This document shows, in pieces, positions 1 through 5,390 of a stretch of 5,390 nt of DNA (the stretch's first letter is position 1; each line of letters begins with the position of its first letter). The stretch comes from Gammaproteobacteria bacterium (lineage in GTDB: Bacteria > Pseudomonadota > Gammaproteobacteria > Steroidobacterales > Woeseiaceae). The translations under genes were made by a program, and so were the position numbers. The stretch spans positions 1 to 5,390 of the forward strand of contig JAOUNK010000244.1 of the NCBI GenBank assembly GCA_029881015.1, written 5' to 3'. Below the pieces are notes generated by a model. It worked only from the letters and a program-made list of their open reading frames with translations, made no database searches and had not been told where the DNA came from.

Positions 1-1
1 G

Positions 2-403
2 GAAATGGCAGGCGAGGAAAACTACGAGGCGATGAAGAACGCCGTCATGGAGGTCGTCGGCAGTCACTTCCGTCCGGAGTTCGTGAACCGTATCGACGAT
101 CTCGTCGTGTTCCACCCCCTGGGCCGCGAACACATTCGAAAAATCGTCGATATCCAGCTGGCCTACCTGCAAGAGCGCCTCGCGGAACGCGACATCGGTA
201 TCCATTTGTCGGATGCCGCGCGCGATAAACTGGCTGACGCCGGCTTCGATCCGGTGTATGGTGCGCGACCGCTCAAACGAGCGATCCAGCAGCAGGTCGA
301 GAATCCGCTGGCGCAGGAGATTCTCCAGGGCAAGTTCAGCCCTGGAGACATCATCGAGGTTGGCGTAACTGACGACCGGCTGGAGTTCCTGAACGCCGCG
401 TAA
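2..403 (+). CDS. clpB: ATP-dependent disaggregase ClpB, C-terminal part (5'-partial)
   Basis: ClpB is a cytosolic hexameric AAA+ ATPase that, with DnaK/DnaJ/GrpE, threads aggregated proteins through its pore after heat stress. The reading frame is open to the left edge, so the ATG at position 5 is an internal methionine and only about 133 C-terminal residues are visible. Seen here are the end of the second AAA+ module with FRPEFVNRIDDLVVFHPLG, which carries the arginine-rich segment before the small subdomain. The D2-small domain follows, with the sensor-2 signature DPVYGARPLKRAIQQQVENPLA; the arginine in GARPLKR contacts the nucleotide. The protein ends shortly after a β-strand-rich tail (SPGDIIEVGVTDDRLEFL), as ClpB normally does. 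The ending and the QQQVENPLA stretch fit ClpB better than ClpA or ClpC. Identification is firm from family knowledge. Upstream domains and regulation lie outside the window. Confidence 0.95.
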   Translation, partial: EMAGEENYEAMKNAVMEVVGSHFRPEFVNRIDDLVVFHPLGREHIRKIVDIQLAYLQERLAERDIGIHLSDAARDKLADAGFDPVYGARPLKRAIQQQVENPLAQEILQGKFSPGDIIEVGVTDDRLEFLNAA

Positions 404-435
404 GGTACAATCACCGGCCACTTTGAGAGACGAAC

Positions 436-720
436 ATGCCGATCTACGGATACGTATGCAAAAGCTGCCAGCATCGATTTGACGTTTTGCAGAAGATGAG
501 CGACGACCCGCTCGTCCATTGCCCGGACTGTGGGGAGCCGTCGCTGCAGAAAGAGCTGTCTGCGCCCAAGTTCCGGCTGAAGGGCAGCGGTTGGTACGAG
601 ACCGACTTCAAGACCGACAACAAGCGCAACCTGCACGGCGAGAACGCGCAGAACAGCAAGTCGGGCGATGCCGCGGCAAAGACGGAAAAGAAACCCGAGA
701 ACAAGGCTGATACGGCTTGA
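436..720 (+). CDS. FmdB family zinc-ribbon protein
   Basis: A 94-residue FmdB/CxxC_CxxC_SSSS-type regulatory-family protein; its molecular role is not well established. The first 59 residues are the conserved part. Two CxxC knuckles (Cys8, Cys11, Cys29 and Cys32) would bind one zinc ion, and the family signature FRLKGSGWYETDFK follows at residues 46-59. Residues 60-94 are a polar, lysine/alanine/glutamate-rich low-complexity tail that is probably disordered. The start MPIYGYVC is the standard family N-terminus, and a weak purine-rich GAGAGA lies about 5-10 bases upstream. It begins 32 bases after clpB, and its stop overlaps a possible TTG start of the next gene. In gammaproteobacteria this gene is commonly found just upstream of the DUF502 gene and aspS, so co-transcription is likely. 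No signal peptide is seen, so it should be cytosolic. Confidence 0.92.
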   Translation: MPIYGYVCKSCQHRFDVLQKMSDDPLVHCPDCGEPSLQKELSAPKFRLKGSGWYETDFKTDNKRNLHGENAQNSKSGDAAAKTEKKPENKADTA

Positions 721-1379
721 AGCACCCGTTCATGAAGCGGCTGCGCCGCTACCTGGTTGCCGGCCTGCTCATCTGGGCGCCGCTGGCCGTCACGTTTCTG
801 TTGCTCCGCTTTGCGGTCAACGTCATGGACAAGACGCTGGCGATCGTTCCTGCGCAATACCGGCCGGACGAGTTGCTGGGATTCCATATTCCGGGGATCG
901 GCGTGATCCTGACGCTGCTTGTCCTGTTTCTCACGGGCATGCTGGCCGCGAATTTTGTCGGCCGCTACGTAGTCGGCGGCTGGGAGTCGCTGATGGATCG
1001 TATCCCGATCGTGCGGACCATTTATGGCGGCGCCAAGAACTTCGCGGAGATCGTGTTCTCGGATACGAACGACTCGTTCAAGCAGGTGCTGCTGATCGAG
1101 TACCCGCGCAAGGGGCTCTACAGCCTCGCGTTCCAGACATCGACGGACCTTGGCGAAGTCCAGGAGCGCACCGGTGAAGACGTGGTCTGCTGTTTCGTGC
1201 CGACCACCCCGAATCCGACCTCAGGGTTCGTGATCATGGTGCCGCGCCGGGATATCACGGTGCTCGACATGGATGTCGACGAGGCGCTCAAGATGATCAT
1301 TTCGCTGGGCGTCGTGGTGCCGACCTGGCGCGCGAAGCAGACGCGGGAACTGCCATTCGAAGAGCCGCCTGCTGCTTGA
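717..1379 (+). CDS. DUF502 family inner-membrane protein
   Basis: A DUF502 membrane protein of unknown function, conserved in gammaproteobacteria beside aspS. Numbered from the TTG start, a short basic N-terminus (KRLRR) leads into a first hydrophobic span at about residues 12-36. A loop follows, then a second span at about 60-82. The family hallmark IPIVRTIYGGAKN is at 96-108 and the conserved VPTTPNPTSGFVIMVP at 161-176. The C-terminal half is a soluble domain, probably cytoplasmic by the positive-inside pattern. The start is uncertain. TTG at 717 overlaps the upstream stop and has AAGG ten bases before it. ATG at 732 gives MKRLRRYLVAGLLIWAP, which resembles the usual family N-terminus better, and I slightly prefer it (215 residues). 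The gene is translationally close-coupled to the zinc-ribbon gene and lies 63 bases before aspS, so it is probably one transcription unit. Confidence 0.9.
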   Translation: MKHPFMKRLRRYLVAGLLIWAPLAVTFLLLRFAVNVMDKTLAIVPAQYRPDELLGFHIPGIGVILTLLVLFLTGMLAANFVGRYVVGGWESLMDRIPIVRTIYGGAKNFAEIVFSDTNDSFKQVLLIEYPRKGLYSLAFQTSTDLGEVQERTGEDVVCCFVPTTPNPTSGFVIMVPRRDITVLDMDVDEALKMIISLGVVVPTWRAKQTRELPFEEPPAA

Positions 1380-1442
1380 TAAGCAGGCCCCCAAGCCGTA
1401 CCATTCCGCCTCCTTTTTTCAGGGTTTTACCCGGACAATACA

Positions 1443-3215
1443 ATGCGTAGCCACTATTGCGGCGAGATCGACGAAACTCTTACGGGACAGGAAATCGAAG
1501 TGTGCGGCTGGGTTCACCGGCGGCGTGACCACGGCGGCGTCATCTTCATCGATCTGCGTGATCGCGAAGGGCTCCTGCAGATCGTTTTCGACCCGGACCG
1601 GCCGGAGATTTTCGCCGCAGCCGAGCGCATCCGCTCCGAGTACGTCCTCAAGGTGAAGGGCCTCGTGCGCCCGCGTCCCGAGGGTACCCTCAACCCGAAC
1701 ATGCGGACCGGCAAGATCGAAGTGCTCGCGCACGAGCTCGTGACCCTGAACAAGTCGGAGACGCCGCCGTTCCACCACGACGAGCAGGCCAACGAAGACA
1801 TTCGCCTCAAGTACCGCTACCTGGACCTGCGTCGCGAGAACATGCTGGGCAACCTCATGTTGCGCCACAGGGTGACGGGCGCCATGCGCAGCTTCCTCGA
1901 CAGCCACGGCTTTGTCGATGTCGAAACGCCGATGCTGACGCGCGCGACGCCGGAAGGTGCCCGCGACTACATCGTTCCAAGCCGCACGAACCCGGGCAAG
2001 TTCTTCGCGCTGCCGCAGTCGCCACAGATTTTTAAACAGCTCCTGATGATGTCGGGACTGGATCGCTACTACCAGATCGTGCGCTGTTTCCGTGACGAAG
2101 ACCTGCGTGCCGATCGCCAGCCCGAGTTTACCCAGCTCGATATCGAGATGAGCTTCGTCGACGAGGCAGCCGTAACGAACACGATGGAAGAGCTCGTGCG
2201 TTACGTATTCAAAGCTACGCTCGATGTCGACCTGCCCAACCCGTTCCCGCGCATGCCGTATGCCGAAGCGATGCAGCGTTACGGTTCGGACAAGCCGGAT
2301 CTCCGCATCGATCTCGAACTCGTGGAGGTCGCCGACCTGATGGAGTCCGTCGACTTCAAGGTGTTTGCCGGACCGGCGGTGGACCCCGAGGGCCGGGTTG
2401 CCGCGCTGCGTGTTCCGGGCGGCGCCGAGATGAGCCGCAAGATCATCGACGACTACACGAAATTCGTGTCGCGTTACGGTGCGCGTGGTCTCGCGTACAT
2501 CAAGGTCAACGACATCGATGCGGGAGTGGCAGGCTTGCAGTCGCCGATCCTGAAGTTCATGCCGGACGATGTCGTGCAGCGTATCCTCGAGCGTACGGGC
2601 GCCAGGTCGGGCGATCTCATCTTTTTCGGTGCCGACAAGGCGAATGTCGTCAATGACGCGCTGGGCGCACTGCGCTGCAAGGTCGGCGAAGACCGTGGCC
2701 TCGTTGCCGACGGATGGGCGCCGCTCTGGGTCGTCGACTTCCCGATGTTCGAGAAGGACGCAACGGGCAAACGCTGGACGTCACTGCATCATCCGTTCAC
2801 GGCGCCGTCGATCGACGACGCGGACGTACTCAAGGCCGATCCTGGTAAGGCGCTGTCACGCGCCTATGACATGGTCCTTAACGGTTCCGAGATTGGCGGC
2901 GGTTCGATTCGAATCCACGATCAGGCTATGCAGGCTGCCGTCTTCGAACTTCTCGATATCAGTGACGAAGAAGCGCAGGAGAAATTCGGCTTCTTGCTGA
3001 CCGCGCTGCAGTACGGCTGTCCGCCGCACGGTGGCGTCGCCTTCGGTCTCGATCGCATGGTCATGCTCATGGCGGGCGCCGAAAGCATTCGTGATGTGAT
3101 CGCGTTCCCGAAGACGCAAACGGCCAGCTGCCCGCTGACCAATGCGCCGGGCGAGGTTTCGGCCGAGCAGCTCAAGGAAACGGGTATTCGTCTGCGCGCA
3201 CCGCGCACGGAGTAG
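1443..3215 (+). CDS. aspS: Aspartyl-tRNA synthetase, probably non-discriminating
   Basis: A class II, subclass b synthetase that activates aspartate with ATP and loads it on tRNA-Asp in the cytosol. It has 590 residues, the same length as the E. coli enzyme and alignable almost without gaps. Domains in order are an OB-fold anticodon-binding domain (about 1-105), the catalytic core starting near 120, the bacterial GAD insertion (about 290-415), then the rest of the core. Visible catalytic residues include GARDYIVPSR after motif 1, the QSPQ loop (192-195) with Lys198, motif 2 FRDEDLRADRQPEFTQLD (Arg217, Glu219, Asp233), the HHPF loop and motif 3 GVAFGLDRM (Arg538). His30 in RRRDHGG and Gly81 in RPEGTLN replace the Leu and Lys/Asp-type residues of discriminating enzymes; this predicts charging of tRNA-Asn as well. 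The start MRSHYCGEI matches the family, with a weak CGGA about seven bases upstream. Confidence 0.97.
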   Translation: MRSHYCGEIDETLTGQEIEVCGWVHRRRDHGGVIFIDLRDREGLLQIVFDPDRPEIFAAAERIRSEYVLKVKGLVRPRPEGTLNPNMRTGKIEVLAHELVTLNKSETPPFHHDEQANEDIRLKYRYLDLRRENMLGNLMLRHRVTGAMRSFLDSHGFVDVETPMLTRATPEGARDYIVPSRTNPGKFFALPQSPQIFKQLLMMSGLDRYYQIVRCFRDEDLRADRQPEFTQLDIEMSFVDEAAVTNTMEELVRYVFKATLDVDLPNPFPRMPYAEAMQRYGSDKPDLRIDLELVEVADLMESVDFKVFAGPAVDPEGRVAALRVPGGAEMSRKIIDDYTKFVSRYGARGLAYIKVNDIDAGVAGLQSPILKFMPDDVVQRILERTGARSGDLIFFGADKANVVNDALGALRCKVGEDRGLVADGWAPLWVVDFPMFEKDATGKRWTSLHHPFTAPSIDDADVLKADPGKALSRAYDMVLNGSEIGGGSIRIHDQAMQAAVFELLDISDEEAQEKFGFLLTALQYGCPPHGGVAFGLDRMVMLMAGAESIRDVIAFPKTQTASCPLTNAPGEVSAEQLKETGIRLRAPRTE

Positions 3216-3226
3216 CTCAGGCCGAT

Positions 3227-3279
3227 AAATACGGTGCCAGTCACCTTATAACGGGTATAAGGTGACTGCCACCCTATTT
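3227..3279. repeat. REP-like near-perfect inverted repeat with nested small hairpins
   Basis: Two 24-base arms (3227-3250 and 3256-3279) surround a five-base ACGGG loop. The inner 13 bases pair perfectly (CAGTCACCTTATA against TATAAGGTGACTG), and the full arms differ at only two positions. Each arm also holds a small inner hairpin of its own, GGTG-five bases-CACC, so the region could form a cruciform or alternative structures. It begins 11 bases after the aspS stop and ends, with one further T, exactly where the CPBP coding sequence on the other strand breaks off. The nested GGTG/CACC design resembles dispersed extragenic palindromes linked to IS200-like tyrosine transposases; that link is inference, since no transposase gene and no second copy is in the window. 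Confidence 0.75.
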
Positions 3280-3280
3280 T
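3231..3280 (+). terminator. Possible intrinsic terminator of the aspS transcript
   Basis: The long stem of the inverted repeat stands immediately after aspS and is followed on the plus strand by CCCTATTTT, a short T-rich end. This could terminate the fmdB-DUF502-aspS transcript. The T tract is short and interrupted by C and A, and the stem is much longer than a typical terminator, so this may be a side effect of the repeat rather than a dedicated site. Confidence 0.4.
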
Positions 3281-3739
3281 GAAGTGGCCCAGGTACCAGA
3301 ACAGGAATCCGCGCCACAGTGCCTCCTCGACAACGCCTGCCGTGATAGACAGGCCGTAGAAGCCCCGGAGTTCACTGCGGGTTCGCGGAATGAGGAACTG
3401 CAGATTCCCGAGGTCCTGTTCACTGGCGCGGTCGATCAGTCGCATCTGCAGGATTAGAACGACAAGCATGCCGACGGTCAGGACGGCGCCGCCGACAAAG
3501 CGCGTGTCGAACTCGAGACCGAATCCGAGTTCGCGCCAGGCCCGACCCGATGCCGCCCACCAAAGCAGCAGCAGCGCGAACAACGACCAGTGGCTCGCCA
3601 TCGTGAACTTGTAGAGATGTGCGGGACTGATATTCTCGCCGGCTTTGACGCGACGCAGCAGCCGCTGGAAGCTGAAATAGCCCACGACCGGGGCCGCGAC
3701 GGCAATGAGCAGGAAAAACAGGTGATCGACAATCGTCAT
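3281..3739 (-). pseudogene. CPBP intramembrane protease (CAAX protease family), 3'-truncated
   Basis: The N-terminal 153 residues of a type II CAAX prenyl endopeptidase/bacteriocin-processing (CPBP) membrane protein. Hydrophobic spans are visible at about residues 7-24, 51-65, 81-98 and 127-150. The catalytic motif EExxxR is present as VVEEALWRG (Glu138, Glu139, Arg143). Right after FLFWYLGHF the frame enters the inverted repeat and then runs antisense through the end of aspS, without a stop until 2921. The later family motifs (FxxxH and HxxxN), which complete the metal site, are therefore missing and the product should be inactive as a protease. The ATG at 3739 is the preferred start, with TGGAAA just before it; GTG at 3751 is an alternative. 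It is divergent from the winged-helix regulator at 3850, which may control it. An assembly join at the repeat could also explain the break. Confidence 0.8.
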
Positions 3740-3741
3740 GT

Positions 3742-3770
3742 TTGTTTCCACGCGAATGAATATTTATAAT
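3742..3770 (+). promoter_or_regulatory. Candidate sigma70 promoter for the winged-helix regulator
   Basis: A -35 element TTGTTT at 3742-3747 and a consensus -10 element TATAAT at 3765-3770 are separated by 17 bases. Transcription would start near 3777 and give a 5' leader of roughly 70 bases before the ATG at 3850. The surrounding region is much more AT-rich than the flanking genes. The -35 box matches only the TTG half of the consensus. The expected start falls inside the palindrome at 3774-3793. Confidence 0.5.
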
Positions 3771-3773
3771 ATT

Positions 3774-3793
3774 GTGAATAAAGGTTTATTCAC
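3774..3793. promoter_or_regulatory. Perfect palindromic operator candidate
   Basis: Nine-base arms GTGAATAAA and TTTATTCAC flank a GG spacer, a perfect dyad of the size bound by a dimeric winged-helix protein. It covers the transcription start predicted from the promoter at 3742-3770, so binding there should block transcription of the regulator gene. It also lies upstream of the divergent CPBP gene. Further TGAATA half-sites occur at 3757-3762, 3801-3806 and 3829-3834. The regulator at 3850 is the natural candidate ligand, but that is inference from position. Confidence 0.6.
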
Positions 3794-3849
3794 GGTTTTG
3801 TGAATAGTCAAGATGCCTTATAAGAACATGAATATGAAGAACTTTTGAT

Positions 3850-4422
3850 ATGAGCACCTATATCGTGAGGCGCCTTGAGCAGGCGAAACTCCTGACGGAT
3901 CCGTTCAAGCTCAAGTTGCTGGAGCGCTTTGCGGCGGCGCCGGCAACGACCAAGCAGGTGGCTGACCGCTTGGGCGAAAAAGCGCCAAGGCTCTACCGGC
4001 ATGTGGATGCGCTCGTCGAGGAAAACCTGCTCGAGCTGGTCGAGGAAAAGCCGAAACGCGGCACGATCGAGCGCTACTACCGCACGGTCGCCGACCGTTT
4101 CGAGGTCGACCCCGACCTGTTTGCCACGACCTCCGCTCATGCTGACGAGAGCGTCGACATGATCCGCTCCCTGTTTCGCGATACGGAGTCGGACCTGTTG
4201 CGCTGTTTCAGCGAGCTACGCGACGCGGACGCCGACGAGGAGGAGCTGCCGATGATCGCCAAATTCGCATTTCGTGGCACGCCTGATGAGGTTCGCGATT
4301 TGCGTCAGAAGCTGGAGGCCGTGCTTGAGGGTTGTGGAGCGCATTGCGGCGAGCAGGAAGACCCTGAAGGCCAGGTCTCCTACACAGGGATGGTTGCGTT
4401 CTACCCGCAGTCCGACAACTAG
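3850..4422 (+). CDS. Winged helix-turn-helix transcriptional regulator (ArsR-like)
   Basis: A 190-residue DNA-binding protein. Residues 15-80 form a winged HTH of the ArsR/HTH_20 type: LLTDPFKLKLLERF as the lead helix, ATTKQVADRLGEKAPRLYRHVDAL as the HTH with recognition helix, and LLELVEEKPKRGTIERYYR as strand and wing. Residues 81-190 are a C-terminal domain I do not recognise, with an acidic patch (DADADEEE at 125-132) and a Cys162-Gly-Ala-His165-Cys166 cluster. It lacks the classical ArsR metal-binding ELCVCDL motif, so the ligand is unknown. The only plausible start is the ATG at 3850; GAAG lies ten bases upstream. The gene diverges from the broken CPBP gene, and its promoter carries a palindrome, so it probably represses itself and perhaps the CPBP gene. 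Its stop interlocks with that of the convergent peptidase gene. Confidence 0.85.
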   Translation: MSTYIVRRLEQAKLLTDPFKLKLLERFAAAPATTKQVADRLGEKAPRLYRHVDALVEENLLELVEEKPKRGTIERYYRTVADRFEVDPDLFATTSAHADESVDMIRSLFRDTESDLLRCFSELRDADADEEELPMIAKFAFRGTPDEVRDLRQKLEAVLEGCGAHCGEQEDPEGQVSYTGMVAFYPQSDN

Positions 4423-5390
4423 TTCAGATCGGACGGCAGCATCGGCGAGGACAACATGGCCTCGAAGCGCGCCCAGCGCTCGTCGGTATTCGCGTCTCCG
4501 CGCTCGACGTAATCGGCAACCAGCGCTTTGCCGTGGTTGTAGTTGATCACGTAGCTGCGATAGGCATCGAAGAAGCGCGTTCGTTGCAGCGACTTGTCGG
4601 CCGGCGTCAAGCTGTAGGTCTGCAGCCACTCGGCAGCTTCTTCTCGCGTGATGTCACCGTTGAGGTAGTCGCGCGCCGCTTCATTGCCGGCGAAATTCAA
4701 CTTCGCGGTCAGCGCGAATATCTCGTAGTAGAGATCCGCATTGGCAGCGTCGAGACCCGCCAGCGGGAACAGCACGTCTTTCTCGAACGCAATGCGCTCA
4801 TCGCCGGGGAAGGCGAGTTCGATGCCGTAGTTGCCGCTGCCCTCGGCGATCAGCGATTGCGGGCTGAACAGCGGGTACAGCGAGTATTCCAGCCAGCCTG
4901 CATCGTTCACGAGGTTCTTCTCGAGCAGGGCGTTAAACGTGTGGTGACCCGGATAGCCCTCGTGACAGCCGAGGTCGACCGCGCGACTGATGTAAATGGG
5001 AAAATCCGTGTTGATCTGGATGAGGCTGATGGCGTTGCCCTGGTACCAGTTGTAGCCCGACCAGGGTTCGTCATTGACGTACTCGATCGTAAACGACTCG
5101 CCCTCTGGTAAGTCGATGTGTTCGAGTGTGCGCTTGCGGCATTCGGCCATCGCCGCTTCGAAGACGGCCGGCAGCCTGTCGAGGGGGATAACGAACTGGT
5201 TGTTGAATGCCTCAACGCGTTTACCCAGCGATTCCTCACCGGGCAACAGTGCATCGATCTCTTGCAGGATCGCCTCGAAATGCGCCGCGTCATGGTCCGG
5301 TGCCTGGCTGCCGAACAACGCCAGCGACTCCGTATCGAATTCGGGCAGCTCACCCTGGTTGATCGCGATACGCGTATCGAGTGCACGCAG
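4419..5390 (-). CDS. DUF885-like putative zinc metallopeptidase, C-terminal part (5'-partial)
   Basis: The frame is open from the right edge, giving 323 visible residues. The N-terminus, and any signal peptide, lie outside the window. The key motif is HEGYPGHH, coded at 4941-4964 and preceded by ISRAVDLGC. It matches the HExxPGH(H) site of the DUF885 family (COG4805). About 33 residues later, LIAEGSGNYGIE supplies a glutamate (codon 4842-4844) that fits a third metal ligand, like the EG-A-Y segment of that family. The C-terminal helical region with DAYRSYVINYNHGKALVADYVERG also fits. Family members are mostly uncharacterised, and peptidase activity is inferred from the motif. DUF885 proteins are usually some 500-600 residues long, so roughly the first half is missing here. 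A TTG near 5316 is internal and not a start. The gene is convergent with the regulator; the two coding ends share four bases. Confidence 0.82.
   Translation of the reverse strand: MRALDTRIAINQGELPEFDTESLALFGSQAPDHDAAHFEAILQEIDALLPGEESLGKRVEAFNNQFVIPLDRLPAVFEAAMAECRKRTLEHIDLPEGESFTIEYVNDEPWSGYNWYQGNAISLIQINTDFPIYISRAVDLGCHEGYPGHHTFNALLEKNLVNDAGWLEYSLYPLFSPQSLIAEGSGNYGIELAFPGDERIAFEKDVLFPLAGLDAANADLYYEIFALTAKLNFAGNEAARDYLNGDITREEAAEWLQTYSLTPADKSLQRTRFFDAYRSYVINYNHGKALVADYVERGDANTDERWARFEAMLSSPMLPSDLN

Noticed and set aside
406..411. TACAAT as a -10 box for the zinc-ribbon gene
   Set aside because: No acceptable -35 sequence lies 16-18 bases upstream; it may still be a weak promoter, but the sequence does not support calling it.
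163..887. Minus-strand open frames across clpB, the zinc-ribbon gene and DUF502
   Set aside because: These lie opposite recognised genes, resemble no family I know and are typical of GC-rich antisense frames.
1367..1419. Terminator between the DUF502 gene and aspS
   Set aside because: A GCCTGCT/AGCAGGC stem at 1367-1388 and a T6 tract at 1414-1419 exist, but they are about 25 bases apart, so they do not form a standard intrinsic terminator.
2921..3280. Minus-strand extension of the CPBP frame through the repeat and the end of aspS
   Set aside because: It is antisense to well-conserved aspS codons and shows no CPBP-like sequence; it is open only because no stop happens to occur before 2921.
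3828..3848. Six-codon leader ORF (MNMKNF) just before the regulator
   Set aside because: It ends one base before the regulator's ATG, but it has no clear ribosome binding site and no attenuator-like codon pattern; chance is likely in AT-rich sequence.
4533..5111. Plus-strand open frame opposite the DUF885-like gene
   Set aside because: It is a shadow of the peptidase reading frame; the opposite strand carries the HEGYPGHH motif and the family-like C-terminus.

Overview
The window reads as chromosomal DNA of a gammaproteobacterium with fairly high GC content. The evidence is a housekeeping block in a gammaproteobacterial order (FmdB-type zinc ribbon, DUF502 membrane protein, aspS) and an aspartyl-tRNA synthetase that aligns with the E. 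coli enzyme at the same length. The genus cannot be fixed from this sequence alone.

Layout. Positions 1-403 hold the last third of a AAA+ domain of the disaggregase ClpB, whose gene starts outside the window. Next, all on the plus strand and tightly packed, come a small FmdB-type zinc-ribbon protein (436-720), a two-span DUF502 inner-membrane protein (717 or 732 to 1379) and aspS (1443-3215). The synthetase carries His30 and Gly81, which point to the non-discriminating type that also charges tRNA-Asn with aspartate.

Eleven bases after the aspS stop lies a nearly perfect 53-base inverted repeat (3227-3279). Directly at its outer edge a minus-strand CPBP (CAAX protease/bacteriocin-processing) membrane protein gene breaks off (3281-3739). 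Its first catalytic motif, EExxxR, is present and everything after it is lost. The neighbours often seen after aspS in gammaproteobacteria (yebC, ruvCAB) are absent. This junction is therefore either an old rearrangement at a mobile repeat or an assembly join.

An AT-rich divergent intergenic region (3740-3849) separates the broken CPBP gene from a winged-helix regulator on the plus strand (3850-4422). It contains a good sigma70-type promoter reading toward the regulator and a perfect 9+9 palindrome overlapping the expected transcription start, which suggests an autoregulatory operator. The regulator's stop codon interlocks with that of a convergent minus-strand gene (4419-5390, running off the right edge). 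That gene encodes a DUF885-like putative metallopeptidase with an HEGYPGHH site.

Functionally the left half is protein quality control and translation. The right half is an accessory-like module: regulator, broken membrane protease and putative peptidase. I see no RNA gene, CRISPR array, phage gene or intact insertion sequence. The most notable items are the truncation junction at the repeat, the regulator's operator layout and the predicted tRNA specificity of AspRS.
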